From assembly GCF_016526145.1 (NCBI RefSeq), contig NZ_JADDUE010000014.1:62001-126000 (forward strand): a DNA stretch of 64,000 nt, written 5' to 3'. Made by a program: the position numbers and the translations under genes. Of the stretch, positions 7,866 through 16,000 are shown piece after piece. The notes beneath the pieces were generated by a model, which was not told the DNA's origin, did not search any database, and saw only the letters and a program-made list of their open reading frames with translations. The stretch is from Saccharopolyspora galaxeae (GTDB lineage: Bacteria; Actinomycetota; Actinomycetes; Mycobacteriales; Pseudonocardiaceae). How positions within the stretch are numbered: position 1 is the stretch's first letter; every line of letters begins with the position of its first letter.

Positions 7866-9275
7866 TCAGGCAGGCACGTGCTCCGGCAGGTCCCAGCGGC
7901 GGCGCCGGATCAGCACCGGTGTCACGACACCGCGGTCCTGCGCGGCCAGCACCGCCGCGCGCGTGCGACGCCACCACACGGTCACCCGGAAAACGGCCAG
8001 CAGCAGCAACATGACCAGCGCCAGCAGCGCGATCCGGTACTCGCCGACGGCGTCGAGCAGCACACCGACCAGCAGCACCCCGAGCGCGGTGGCCGAATGG
8101 CCGCCGACGTTGGCGATGCCGGTCGCGGTGCCGACCTGGTCGATCGGGTTGTAGTCGCGCACCAGCGCGAACGCGACGTTGGAGACCGGGCCGCCGAAGG
8201 CGAACATCAGGAAGCTCAGCGACACCACCAGCAGCGGCGGCCGCGCCGAGCTCAGCAGCACCAGCCAGGTCAGCCCGTTGCACAGCAGGTAGCCGAACAC
8301 GATCGGCACCCGCGCGCCGGGGAACCGGCCGATCAGCGCGCCGACCGGCGGGCCGCCCGCGATCTGCCCGGCGATCAGGATGCTCAGCACCAGGCTGGCT
8401 TGCGCGGGCGGCACGCCGACGCCTTCGACCAGATACGGGTAGCCCCACAGCAGGCTCATCACGTTCGGCACGAACATCGTGCCGAAGTGCGTCCAGAACG
8501 CCAGCCTCGTGCCGGGAATCGCCCAGGACGAACGGACCTTGCGCAGGATCGTGCGGGCGTCGCCGGCACCGGCGGCCGAGCCCGGCGAGTCGCGCAGCAC
8601 TCCGGCGGTGATCGTCGCGTAGGCCGCAGTGATCGCGCCGACCAGCAGGAACGTCCCGGTCCAGCCGAGCGCGGCGAGGACTCCGGCGAGCGGGAAGGTG
8701 GCGGCCACCCCGCCGAGCGCGCCCATCGCCGCGGAGATCGTCGCGACCAGGGCGTACTGCCGCGCGGAGAACCTGGTCGCCACCAGCCGCAGGATGCTCA
8801 CCCAGGTCAGCGCGTCACCGATGCCGAGCACGGCACGCGCGAGCAGACCCAGCGGGTAGGAGGTGGCGAAGGCGAACAGCAGCTGCCCGCAGCCGAGCAG
8901 CAGCACGGCTGCGGTGAGCACGCGCCGCGAACCGAACCGGTCCACCAAGAGGCCCGTGGGGATCTGCATCGCCGCGTAGATGCCGACCTGCAGCACGGTG
9001 AACGAGCTCAACGCGGCCGGGCCGACCTGGAACCGGTCGATCGCCAGCGGCCCCGCGACGCCGAGCGTGCCGCGGTGGAACACGGCGGCGAGGTAGGTCA
9101 GCACCGCCGCGCCCCACATCAGCCACGCGCGCCGCTGCGCCGCGCGGTCGACGATCGAGGGGGTGGCGGGTGGCGCGCCCGCCAGGGGTTCACGGTCCTC
9201 CGGTTCCCGACTCCCAAGTCGGTCGGCAGCCACGTCGAACCCCTCTCCTCGTTGCGCGAGCACGTCCCGCTTCAT
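7866..9275 (-). CDS. MFS transporter
   Basis: A 469-residue major facilitator protein with about 12 membrane segments. The first segments carry MWGAAVLTYLAAVFHRGTLGVAG and the loop 2-3 signature DRFGSRRVL. The N-terminal 45 residues are hydrophilic. The ATG of MKRDVL was chosen over a GTG 54 nt upstream; neither start is strongly supported by a ribosome site. The HRGTLGVAGPLA segment recalls actinobacterial nitrate/organic-acid type carriers, but no substrate can be assigned. The frame continues for 42 codons beyond the TGA, discussed separately. Confidence 0.82.
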   Translation of the reverse strand: MKRDVLAQRGEGFDVAADRLGSREPEDREPLAGAPPATPSIVDRAAQRRAWLMWGAAVLTYLAAVFHRGTLGVAGPLAIDRFQVGPAALSSFTVLQVGIYAAMQIPTGLLVDRFGSRRVLTAAVLLLGCGQLLFAFATSYPLGLLARAVLGIGDALTWVSILRLVATRFSARQYALVATISAAMGALGGVAATFPLAGVLAALGWTGTFLLVGAITAAYATITAGVLRDSPGSAAGAGDARTILRKVRSSWAIPGTRLAFWTHFGTMFVPNVMSLLWGYPYLVEGVGVPPAQASLVLSILIAGQIAGGPPVGALIGRFPGARVPIVFGYLLCNGLTWLVLLSSARPPLLVVSLSFLMFAFGGPVSNVAFALVRDYNPIDQVGTATGIANVGGHSATALGVLLVGVLLDAVGEYRIALLALVMLLLLAVFRVTVWWRRTRAAVLAAQDRGVVTPVLIRRRRWDLPEHVPA

Positions 9276-9361
9276 CCTCGCGCAACGAGCGCGCAACGTT
9301 AGCCCCGCGAACCGTGCGATCCCCCACACTGTCCACAGTGGTCACCTGTTCTTCCGGGGCG

Positions 9362-9408
9362 GAGGGCCCCTTCGACCAAGCTGGTGCGGCGAAGGGCTCT
9401 TCCACTCC
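9362..9408. repeat. Palindromic element with ACCAA-core, degenerate copy
   Basis: GGGCCCCTTCG and CGAAGGGCTCTT form an imperfect stem around ACCAAGCTGGTGCGG. The loop matches the ACCAATCTAGTGGGA core of the elements at 35769 and 36968, while the arms differ in sequence yet still pair. It lies in the divergent gap between the MFS gene and the leader peptide promoter. Function unknown. Confidence 0.55.
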
Positions 9409-9438
9409 GAACGGATCGTGGCGGCGGGCACGGTTCGG

Positions 9439-9467
9439 TTGACACGGGTTCGGGGCGTTCCTAGCGT
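9439..9467 (+). promoter_or_regulatory. Promoter of the leader peptide/MHS transporter transcript
   Basis: A consensus -35 TTGACA (9439-9444) is followed by a 17-nt spacer and a weak -10 TAGCGT (9462-9467). The expected transcription start, about 7 nt further on, falls on the GTG that opens the leader peptide (9474), so the transcript is probably leaderless. Confidence 0.65.
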
Positions 9468-9473
9468 CGTGCC

Positions 9474-9551
9474 GTGCAACCGGCTCTGCTCACCGCGCGC
9501 CACCACGTGGATCTGCTGCGTGTGGCGTCCGCGACGTGTCCAGCCTCCTGA
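9474..9551 (+). CDS. Cysteine-type leader peptide, 25 aa
   Basis: A 25-codon frame from GTG to TGA. It encodes an ALLTARHHVDLLRVASATC segment followed by three residues, with the single Cys codon near the end. The HVDLLRVA core is shared with the leader peptide before ssuE in this window (30695). Short peptides with this core are known upstream of actinobacterial sulfur-metabolism genes, and Cys-rich leaderless peptides act as cysteine-responsive attenuators in mycobacteria. Downstream, segments 9565-9574, 9581-9589, 9596-9604 and 9609-9614 can pair 1:2, 2:3 or 3:4, as in an attenuator. This implies the following transporter responds to cysteine or sulfur status. Confidence 0.75.
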   Translation: MQPALLTARHHVDLLRVASATCPAS

Positions 9552-9580
9552 GCCCCCACCTGCGCCCGCCCGCCTGACTC

Positions 9581-9614
9581 CGCGGCGGGCGATCTCCCGC
9601 CGCGCTCTCGCGGC
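9581..9614 (+). promoter_or_regulatory. Attenuator-like overlapping hairpins after the leader peptide
   Basis: CGCGGCGGG (9581-9589) pairs perfectly with CCCGCCGCG (9596-9604) across a 6-nt loop. The right arm can instead form GCCGCG-CTCT-CGCGGC (9599-9614), and the left arm can pair with the upstream CCCGCC runs (9565-9574). The alternatives exclude each other. No U-tract follows, so control could be of translation or by Rho rather than by an intrinsic terminator. Confidence 0.5.
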
Positions 9615-9643
9615 CCGAAATTCGCTGCTCAGGAGCCGGATAC

Positions 9644-10963
9644 ATGACCGCGACAGCGCCTGCCGACGCGCCGGGTGCCGAGAAGAACGTCCGCACCGTG
9701 ATCACCTCCAGCGTGATCGGCACGACGGTCGAGTGGTACGACTTCTTCCTCTACAGCACCGCCGCGAGCCTGGTGTTCAACAAGCAGTTCTTCCCCACCG
9801 CGAATCCGGCGGTGGGCACCATGCTGGCGTTCACGACGTTCTTCGTCGGGTTCGTCGCCCGCCCGCTCGGCGGTGTCCTATTCGGACACATCGGCGATCG
9901 CATCGGCCGCAAGCGCACGCTGGTGACCACCATGGTCGTGATGGGCCTTGCCACGGCCGCGATGGGCGCGCTGCCGACGTACGCGCAGGCCGGGGTGTGG
10001 GCGCCGCTGCTGCTGGTGCTGCTGCGGCTGTTCCAGGGCTTGGCGATCGGCGGCGAGTGGGCAGGCGCGGTGCTGATGGCCGTCGAGTACGCACCGCCGG
10101 GCAAACGGGCCAGGTACGGGGCGTGGCCGCAAGTCGGGCTCGCCATCGGGCTCGGGTTGGGCACCGGGCTGTTCGCGTTGCTGGGCAACGTTCTCGACGA
10201 CGCGCAGTTCCTCAGCTACGGCTGGCGGATCGCGTTCGGGCTGAGCCTGGTGCTGGTGTTCGTCGGCTTGATCATCCGCTTGCGCGTCTCGGAAACCCCC
10301 GCGTTCCAGCAGATGCGCGAGTTGCAAGGCACCGCGCGAGTGCCGATCGTCGAGCTGTTCCGGGACCGGGTGAGCCGCCGCAACACCGTGCTCGGCCTGC
10401 TGTCGCGCTATTCCGAGGGCGCCGCGTTCAACACCTGGGCGGTGTTCTTCCTGACCTACGCCACCGGCACGCTCGGCCTGCCGCGCAACGACGTGCTGGT
10501 GGCTGTGATGGCGGCCTCGGTGGTACTGGCGGTGCTGATCCCGCTGGTCGGCGGGCTCGCCGACCGCACGTCGCCGCGGCGGCTGTACGTGATCGGGTCG
10601 GCGTTGTTCGCGGTTTCGGTGTATCCGGCGTTCCTGGCGTTCCAGACCCGCGATCCACTGCTGGCCGGAGTGGTGATCGTGCTCGTGCTGGGCGTCGTGC
10701 ACGCGGTGATCTACGCGCCGCAGGGCACGTTGTACGCGCAGCTGTCGCCGGTGCGGATGCGCTACACCGGGATGTCGTTCATCTACCAGTTCTCCGGGAT
10801 CTACGCTTCCGGCCTCACGCCGCTGATCGTCACGTCGTTGCTGGCCGCCGGTGGTGGAACCCCGTGGCTGGCCTGCGGCTACCTCGCGCTCACCGGCGTC
10901 GTCGCCACCGTCGCGAGCCTGCTGATCCGGCGCCGCGACCTGTACTTCGACAACGCGGCTTGA
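9644..10963 (+). CDS. MHS-family MFS transporter, probably for a sulfur-containing or sulfur-regulated substrate
   Basis: A 439-residue transporter of the metabolite:H+ symporter (MHS) branch. Marks are SVIGTTVEWYDFFLYSTAA at the first membrane segment, the loop GHIGDRIGRKRTL, and QGLAIGGEWAGAVLMAVE in segment 4-5. About 12 membrane segments are visible. AGGAG lies 10 nt before the ATG. MHS members carry organic acids, osmolytes, shikimate and similar solutes. The cysteine-type leader peptide 92 nt upstream suggests a sulfur source or sulfur-controlled solute; this is inference from context. The stop abuts the convergent GAF-ANTAR stop with no gap. Confidence 0.9.
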   Translation: MTATAPADAPGAEKNVRTVITSSVIGTTVEWYDFFLYSTAASLVFNKQFFPTANPAVGTMLAFTTFFVGFVARPLGGVLFGHIGDRIGRKRTLVTTMVVMGLATAAMGALPTYAQAGVWAPLLLVLLRLFQGLAIGGEWAGAVLMAVEYAPPGKRARYGAWPQVGLAIGLGLGTGLFALLGNVLDDAQFLSYGWRIAFGLSLVLVFVGLIIRLRVSETPAFQQMRELQGTARVPIVELFRDRVSRRNTVLGLLSRYSEGAAFNTWAVFFLTYATGTLGLPRNDVLVAVMAASVVLAVLIPLVGGLADRTSPRRLYVIGSALFAVSVYPAFLAFQTRDPLLAGVVIVLVLGVVHAVIYAPQGTLYAQLSPVRMRYTGMSFIYQFSGIYASGLTPLIVTSLLAAGGGTPWLACGYLALTGVVATVASLLIRRRDLYFDNAA

Positions 10964-11662
10964 TCACACCCCCGGGATGCGCCCGGTGCGCACGACCTCG
11001 TCGGCGATCGTGTGCAGTTTGATGTTGTTGTCCTGGGAAGCGCGTTGCAGCACGGCGAACGCCATGTCGTCGGAGATCCCGTAGCGCTCCATGACCCGTC
11101 CGAGGGCTTTGCCGATCTCCTGGCGGGTTTCCAGCGCGGTGTGCAGCTGATCGCTGGTGCGCACGCTGTTGAGCGCCACCGCCGCGTGCGAGGCCAGCAC
11201 CCAGCCCAGCCGCTCGGGACCGTCGTCGAAGGCGTGCGGCTCCTTCGCGTACAGGTCGAGAGCGCCGAAGCTCTCCTCCTCGCGGTAGAGCTGGAAGCCC
11301 ATCATGGCGCCGACTCCGAGCTCCCGGGCCTCGGGGACGTATGCGGGCCAGCGGTCTTCGGTGGCGGTGTCGTCGATGCGGTAAACGGCGTTGTGCCATG
11401 GCACGGTGTTGCGCGCGGCGTCGAAGCACGGTCCCTCGCGGTTGCGGGCCTGCGCCTCGTCGGAGTGCACGACGAGATCGCTCGAGGTCGCGGCCGTTTC
11501 CACCTCCTGCTTGCGCTTGAGCAGCATGATTCCGGCGTCGTCGCAGCGGTCGAGTTCCTGCACGGCCAGCTCGACGACGCGCTCGAGCACCGCCTGCTCC
11601 GACCGTTGCGCGGCCAGCTCGCGCGCGATGCGCGCGAAACGCACCGCATGGTCCTCGGCCAT
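10964..11662 (-). CDS. GAF and ANTAR domain regulator
   Basis: A 232-residue protein with a GAF sensor domain (about residues 10-160) and a C-terminal ANTAR RNA-binding domain (about residues 170-225: ETRQEIGKALGRVMERYGIS, then MAFAVLQRASQDNNIKLHTIADEVV). ANTAR proteins bind dual-hexaloop RNA and prevent transcription termination. The GAF domain probably senses a ligand or redox cue. The ATG was chosen for a strong AGGAGGAG site 5 nt upstream. Its stop touches the MHS transporter stop, so the two transcripts converge. A STAS protein lies upstream in the same direction; both are typical stress-response components. Confidence 0.9.
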   Translation of the reverse strand: MAEDHAVRFARIARELAAQRSEQAVLERVVELAVQELDRCDDAGIMLLKRKQEVETAATSSDLVVHSDEAQARNREGPCFDAARNTVPWHNAVYRIDDTATEDRWPAYVPEARELGVGAMMGFQLYREEESFGALDLYAKEPHAFDDGPERLGWVLASHAAVALNSVRTSDQLHTALETRQEIGKALGRVMERYGISDDMAFAVLQRASQDNNIKLHTIADEVVRTGRIPGV

Positions 11663-11730
11663 CGGACTCCTCCTTTCGTTCACCGCGGTTGGATGCGGGC
11701 ACCGGCCGGTTCGTCACGCAACAGCGGCGG

Positions 11731-12144
11731 TCAGCTCGGATCCGTTCGATCGTCCAGCCCGCAAAGAGCAGCCCGAACGGATGGGTGCACGGGCACGACC
11801 TCGGGCAACTCCGTTATGTGCAACGCGCGCAGCACTTCGTGCCCGGTGGCCACCAAGGTGAGTTCCACGCCCCGCTCGCGGGCGCGTTCCCCGGCTCGGG
11901 CCAGCAGCTGCAACGCGGACACCGCCAGGAAACCGACCCCCGTCAGGTCCAGCAGCACCGTGCGCACCGCGTCCTCGATCCGGGCGAACAGCAGCCGCTC
12001 GAATCGCGCGGCGGTGGACTCGTCGACCGCACCGGAGGCGATGACCAGGACGACGTCCGGCCGCGGCCGGTTTACCCGCAGCACCAGCGAATCGCCGAGC
12101 GAGCCCGGCCGGTCGGTCTCGCCGCCGGAGTGGGAGGTGTTCAA
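11731..12144 (-). CDS. STAS domain protein (anti-sigma factor antagonist-like)
   Basis: The last roughly 115 residues form a STAS domain: DVVLVIASGAVDESTAARFERLL, then VLLDLTGVGFLAVSALQLLARAG and VATGHEVLRALHITEL. The usual phosphorylatable Ser position of SpoIIAA-type proteins (D-x-S) corresponds to LTGVGFLAVSAL, so phospho-control of the classic type is doubtful. TTG at 12144 gives 137 residues and a compact protein. An in-frame ATG at 12249 and one at 12345 would add low-complexity residues and are less likely. It may belong to a stress sigma-factor partner-switching system; no sigma or anti-sigma gene is adjacent. Confidence 0.75.
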   Translation of the reverse strand: MNTSHSGGETDRPGSLGDSLVLRVNRPRPDVVLVIASGAVDESTAARFERLLFARIEDAVRTVLLDLTGVGFLAVSALQLLARAGERARERGVELTLVATGHEVLRALHITELPEVVPVHPSVRAALCGLDDRTDPS

Positions 12145-12420
12145 TGCGGTCCCGTCCTCTCCCCGCCGGAGAAGAGCAGCGCAGACCCCCGGCAACCGCG
12201 GGCCGGAAAACGGCGCAGTCAGCCACCGGGACCGGATCCGGCGTCTCATCGGCAGGATGTTGGTGATCCCTGGCTGACTGCTCAACCGTCGCCATCCTAG
12301 CTGAATCGGACGGCCGGTCCGAGCACAAGGCCACGCATCGGACACGAGTTGCCGGTGCGGCGGATGTGGCGAGGCCGGGAAGGCGCGGACACGACGGCCG
12401 CTGCGAACGCCGCAGCGCGC

Positions 12421-13422
12421 TCAGCTGCGCACTTCGGACACCGCGACCGGGCGGCCCGTACGGCGCGAGCGGTCGCACGCCTCGGCGGTGTAGAGCGCCT
12501 CCAGCGCTTCCGCTGCGGTGCAAGGGTTTTCCCGCCTACCCGCAGCGACTTCGACGAACGCGGCGAGTTCCGCGGCGTAGGCGTCGGCGAACCGCTCCAT
12601 GAACGTGCGGTACGGCGCACCGGACGGCCACGGGATACCGGCCTCGGCAGACGGCAGCGGGGAACGCTCGTCGTTGCCCACGAACAGCGCCCCCTCCGAA
12701 CCGCACACCTCCAGCCGCACGTCGTGGCCCGCGCCGTTGTAGCGGGTGGCGCTGACCGTGGCCAGCGCGCCGTCGTCGAATTCCAGCAGCGCCGCGCACG
12801 TGTCCACGTCGTCACCTTCGGCGAAGAACGCCGCGCCCCGGTTTCCGCCGCGCGCGTAGACCGACACGACCTCGCGGCCGGTGACCCACCGCATGATGTC
12901 CAGGTCGTGGATGCTGCAGTCCCGGAACAGCCCGCCGGAGGTGGGGATGTAGGCCGCGGGCGGCGGTTCGGCGTCCGCGGTCACCGCCCGCAGCGTGTGC
13001 AGCCAGCCGAGGCGTTCGCCGCGCACGGCGTCCCGCGCGGCCCGGTATCCGGCGTCGAAGCGGCGCTGGAACCCGACCTGCAGCGGAACCGACGCGCGCT
13101 CGCTGTGCGCGACGACTTCGCGGGTGCCCGCAACATCCGGCGCCACCGGTTTTTCGCAGAACACCGGCACTTCACGGTCCAGTGCCGTGTGGATCAGGCC
13201 GGCGTGCGCGTGCGTGGCGGCCGTGATCACCACGGCGTCCACGCCGCGCTCGTAGACCTCGTCCTGCGAACCGGCCGCTTCGACACCGAGCGAGCCCGCG
13301 AGCTCCGCGGCCCGCTCCGGCACGGCATCGGCGACCACCAGCCCGTCCACTTCGTCCAGTCCAAGCAGCGTCCGCGCGTGCATCGCGCCGATCCGCCCGG
13401 TCCCGAGCAATCCCAGCTTCAT
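12421..13422 (-). CDS. iolG: Gfo/Idh/MocA oxidoreductase, inositol 2-dehydrogenase-like
   Basis: A 333-residue NAD(P)-dependent dehydrogenase. The Rossmann motif GLLGTGRIG is at residues 4-12, the EKP motif in VFCEKPVAPD near residue 92, and the catalytic-domain CSIHDLDIMRW with His near residue 175. The family includes myo-inositol and scyllo-inositol dehydrogenases, and the neighbouring genes are an inositol regulon. A second homologue lies at 16001-17011, so the two may handle different inositol isomers. It is separated from the transporter gene by repeat copy B and probably has its own promoter. The start has an AGGAAGG site. Confidence 0.85.
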   Translation of the reverse strand: MKLGLLGTGRIGAMHARTLLGLDEVDGLVVADAVPERAAELAGSLGVEAAGSQDEVYERGVDAVVITAATHAHAGLIHTALDREVPVFCEKPVAPDVAGTREVVAHSERASVPLQVGFQRRFDAGYRAARDAVRGERLGWLHTLRAVTADAEPPPAAYIPTSGGLFRDCSIHDLDIMRWVTGREVVSVYARGGNRGAAFFAEGDDVDTCAALLEFDDGALATVSATRYNGAGHDVRLEVCGSEGALFVGNDERSPLPSAEAGIPWPSGAPYRTFMERFADAYAAELAAFVEVAAGRRENPCTAAEALEALYTAEACDRSRRTGRPVAVSEVRS

Positions 13423-13519
13423 GGCCGTCCTTCCTGGACTTGCGGCCGCACGGCCTACCTATGACCCAAATTCGCCTCGGTGTTGACCTTTAAGCGGCGT
13501 CAGCCGCTTTCGCCACGTA

Positions 13520-13661
13520 CGCAACGCAACCACCGGCGGGTTCTCAGGCGTCGTCTCGCGAGGACAGCTCCGACGCCTAGTAGGGCGCTACTTAAGGAGG
13601 AGATCCCGCAGCGAGACGGCGCCTGAGGTTCCGCTACCCGACCACCCACGCAAAACGAGTC
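13520..13661. repeat. Structured intergenic repeat, copy B
   Basis: Homologous to 4111-4241. The outer stem here pairs CTCAGGCG (13543-13550) with a GGCGCCTGAG arm (13618-13627); the bases differ from copy A but pairing is kept. The inner GTCT...GGAC and GTAG-GGCG-CTAC hairpins and the flanking GGGTTCTCAG and GAGGTTCCGCTACC blocks are conserved. It lies between the transporter stop and the inositol dehydrogenase start, all on the minus strand, so it could also affect expression of the downstream gene. Confidence 0.7.
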
Positions 13662-13669
13662 CGAAACTC

Positions 13670-15076
13670 TCATAGCTGTCGCATGTCGGCTTCCAGTTGT
13701 TCGAGGCTGCGGCCCTTGGTCTCCGGCACCAGCCGCGCGCTGAACACCAGCGACCCCACGTTGAGCACCGCGAACACCCAGAACGTCGCGCTGCCGCCGA
13801 GCGCGGCCACCATCGGCGGGAACACCAGCGCCACCACGAAGTTCGCCAGCCACAGCACCAGCACCGCGATGCCCATCGCGAACCCGCGGATGCGCAGCGG
13901 GAACAGCTCAGTGATCATCAGCCAGGTCACGGTGCTCACGCTGCTCTGCTGGAACGCCATGTAGACGACCATGAGCCCGAGGATCAGGTAGCTGACCCAG
14001 CTCGCCCCGGTGGGCAGCAGGAACGCCAGCGCCAGCAGCACCAGGCAAGCGGTGACCCCGGCCTGCCCGGTCAGCAGCAGCGGTCTGCGGCCGACCCGGT
14101 CCATCAGCAGCAGCCCCACCGCCGCGGCCAGCACCGAGATCACGCCGATCGAGATCGTCGCCACGATCGAGGCGACCTCGCCGAGCCCGGTGTCGGTCAG
14201 CAGCGAGGGCGCGAAGTAGATGATCGTGTTCACGCCGGTGATCTGCTGCACCACCGCCAGCCCGATGCCGATCACGAACAGCTTGCGCAGCCACGGCTCG
14301 CGCAGGTCGCGCCAACCGCCCTTCGCGGCGGCCTCCTGCTCGCCGACTTCCACGATCTGCGCCAGTTCCCGTTCGGCCTCCTCGCGCGTGCGCCCGCGGT
14401 GCAGCACCGCGCGGGCCTCGGCGAACCGCTGCTGCCCGGCGAACCAGCGCGGCGTGTCCGGCAGGAACAACATGCCCGCGCCGAGCAGCACCGCCGGGAT
14501 CACGGCCAGCCCGAGCATCCAGCGCCACGCCCCGGCGTCGGCCAGCAGCGCGTTGACGACGTAGGCCAGCAGCTGCCCGGTGACGATCATCAGCCCGTTG
14601 AACGTGACCAGGCTGCCGCGCACGTCCGCGGGCGCGATCTCGGAGATGTAGAGCGGCACCACCACCGAGGCCGCGCCGACCGCCAGCCCCAGCACCACGC
14701 GGGAGACGACCAGCACCGGCACGCTCGGCGCCAGCGCGCACCCGAGGGTGGCGACGATGAACACGACCGCCGCGCCCAGCAGCGCAGGACGCCGCCCGAC
14801 CCGGTCGGCGATCCGCCCGCCGGCCAGCGCGCCCGCCGCGGCGCCGAGCAGCAGCGCGCTGGTCACCAGCCCTTCCATGAACGGGCTGAGCCCGAAGTGC
14901 GGTGTCATGAACAGCAACGCCCCGGAGATCACTCCGGTGTCGTAGCCGAACAGCGCCCCGCCCAGCGCGGAGATCACCGCGACCGACAGCACGAACCGCT
15001 TCGCCTTGCGCACCGCGGCGCGCCGCTGCGCGGCCTCGCCGGGGTCTTCCTCGTTCGAGAGGGCCTTCGCCACCAT
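13670..15076 (-). CDS. Sugar porter-family MFS transporter, probable inositol importer (IolT-like)
   Basis: A 468-residue sugar porter with 12 membrane segments. Family signatures are SALGGALFGYDTGVISGALLF in segment 1, GGRIADRVGRRPAL after segment 2, VPLYISEIAPADVRG near segment 4-5, QQITGVNTIIYFAPSL in segment 7 and PETKGRSLEQLE after segment 12. This is the IolT/XylE branch of H+-coupled hexose/inositol symporters. It stops 247 nt before the next gene and starts 7 nt after the isomerase gene, so it is in the iolE operon. A role in myo-inositol uptake is inferred from the neighbours. Confidence 0.9.
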   Translation of the reverse strand: MVAKALSNEEDPGEAAQRRAAVRKAKRFVLSVAVISALGGALFGYDTGVISGALLFMTPHFGLSPFMEGLVTSALLLGAAAGALAGGRIADRVGRRPALLGAAVVFIVATLGCALAPSVPVLVVSRVVLGLAVGAASVVVPLYISEIAPADVRGSLVTFNGLMIVTGQLLAYVVNALLADAGAWRWMLGLAVIPAVLLGAGMLFLPDTPRWFAGQQRFAEARAVLHRGRTREEAERELAQIVEVGEQEAAAKGGWRDLREPWLRKLFVIGIGLAVVQQITGVNTIIYFAPSLLTDTGLGEVASIVATISIGVISVLAAAVGLLLMDRVGRRPLLLTGQAGVTACLVLLALAFLLPTGASWVSYLILGLMVVYMAFQQSSVSTVTWLMITELFPLRIRGFAMGIAVLVLWLANFVVALVFPPMVAALGGSATFWVFAVLNVGSLVFSARLVPETKGRSLEQLEADMRQL

Positions 15077-15083
15077 TGGCGCC

Positions 15084-15941
15084 TCACCAGTGCTTGCGGA
15101 TGAATTCGGACGTCTTCTGCAGCATCTGCTCCGACGAGTCCCTGGCGCGATGCTCGTTGCCGAACACCGCGGCGGTCATCGTCCCGTCGAAGCCGATCTC
15201 CCGGAGCGAGCCGAACAACTCGTCCCAGTCCACGTCGCCTTCGCCGATGTCGAGGTGCTGGTGCACCCGCGCGGTCGAGTCCGGCGGGTTGACGATGTAG
15301 CGCAGCCCGGACGACGCGGTGTGATCGAAGCTGTCCGCCAGGTGCACGTGGGTGAGCAGCTCACCGGCCCGGCGCATGATCCCCGGCGCGTCGCCGCCCA
15401 TGTGGAAGGTGTGCGGCGCGCAGTACAGGAACCTGGCGTTCGGCGAGTTCAGCCCGCGGATCATGTCCACGGCCACGTGCCCGTCCTCGACGAAGTCGTC
15501 CGGGTGCGGTTCGAGCGTGATGGTGATGCCTTCCCGCTCGAAGATCGGCAGCAGTTCCGCCATGGACTTGAAGAACTTGCCCTCGCTGCGGCTGGACTGC
15601 TCCGGTCTGCCGTTGAACTCGGAGACCATCACTTCGACCCCGAGCAGCGAGGTGATCTCGATGGCGCGCTTCCAGTAGCGCACCGCGGCTTCCCGCTCCT
15701 CCTCGTCCGGGCCGGACCAGCGGTAGAGCGGGAGCACGGAGGCGATCCCCACGCCCGCGGCGTCGAGTTCGCGGCGGAACTTCCGCAGCATGTCGTCGTC
15801 GATGCGCGGATGCCGGAAGAACGGCAGCACGTCCTCGCGCGGCGACAGCTCGATCCACTCGTAGCCGAGCCCGGCCACCAGCTTCGGCAGTTCCAGCAGC
15901 GGCGTGTGCCGGAACATCGTCGGATCCAGAGCGATCTTCAC
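15084..15941 (-). CDS. Sugar phosphate isomerase/epimerase, IolH-like
   Basis: A 285-residue TIM-barrel of the AP endonuclease 2/xylose isomerase-like superfamily. Metal-ligand regions are visible: LGYEWIELSPRED, TITLEPHPDDF, FLYCAPHTFHMGG and LTHVHLADSFDH with conserved Glu, His and Asp residues. IolH- and IolI-type proteins act as inosose isomerases or epimerases in inositol clusters. Which isomer it converts is not clear from sequence. It lies between the transporter and the dehydrogenase genes and is separated from each by short gaps, consistent with one operon. Confidence 0.85.
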   Translation of the reverse strand: MKIALDPTMFRHTPLLELPKLVAGLGYEWIELSPREDVLPFFRHPRIDDDMLRKFRRELDAAGVGIASVLPLYRWSGPDEEEREAAVRYWKRAIEITSLLGVEVMVSEFNGRPEQSSRSEGKFFKSMAELLPIFEREGITITLEPHPDDFVEDGHVAVDMIRGLNSPNARFLYCAPHTFHMGGDAPGIMRRAGELLTHVHLADSFDHTASSGLRYIVNPPDSTARVHQHLDIGEGDVDWDELFGSLREIGFDGTMTAAVFGNEHRARDSSEQMLQKTSEFIRKHW

Positions 15942-16000
15942 GGTTCTCCTTCAGCGCCGTCTCGTCGTGCGCATCGCACTTCGGTCCACAAAGGACAGCA

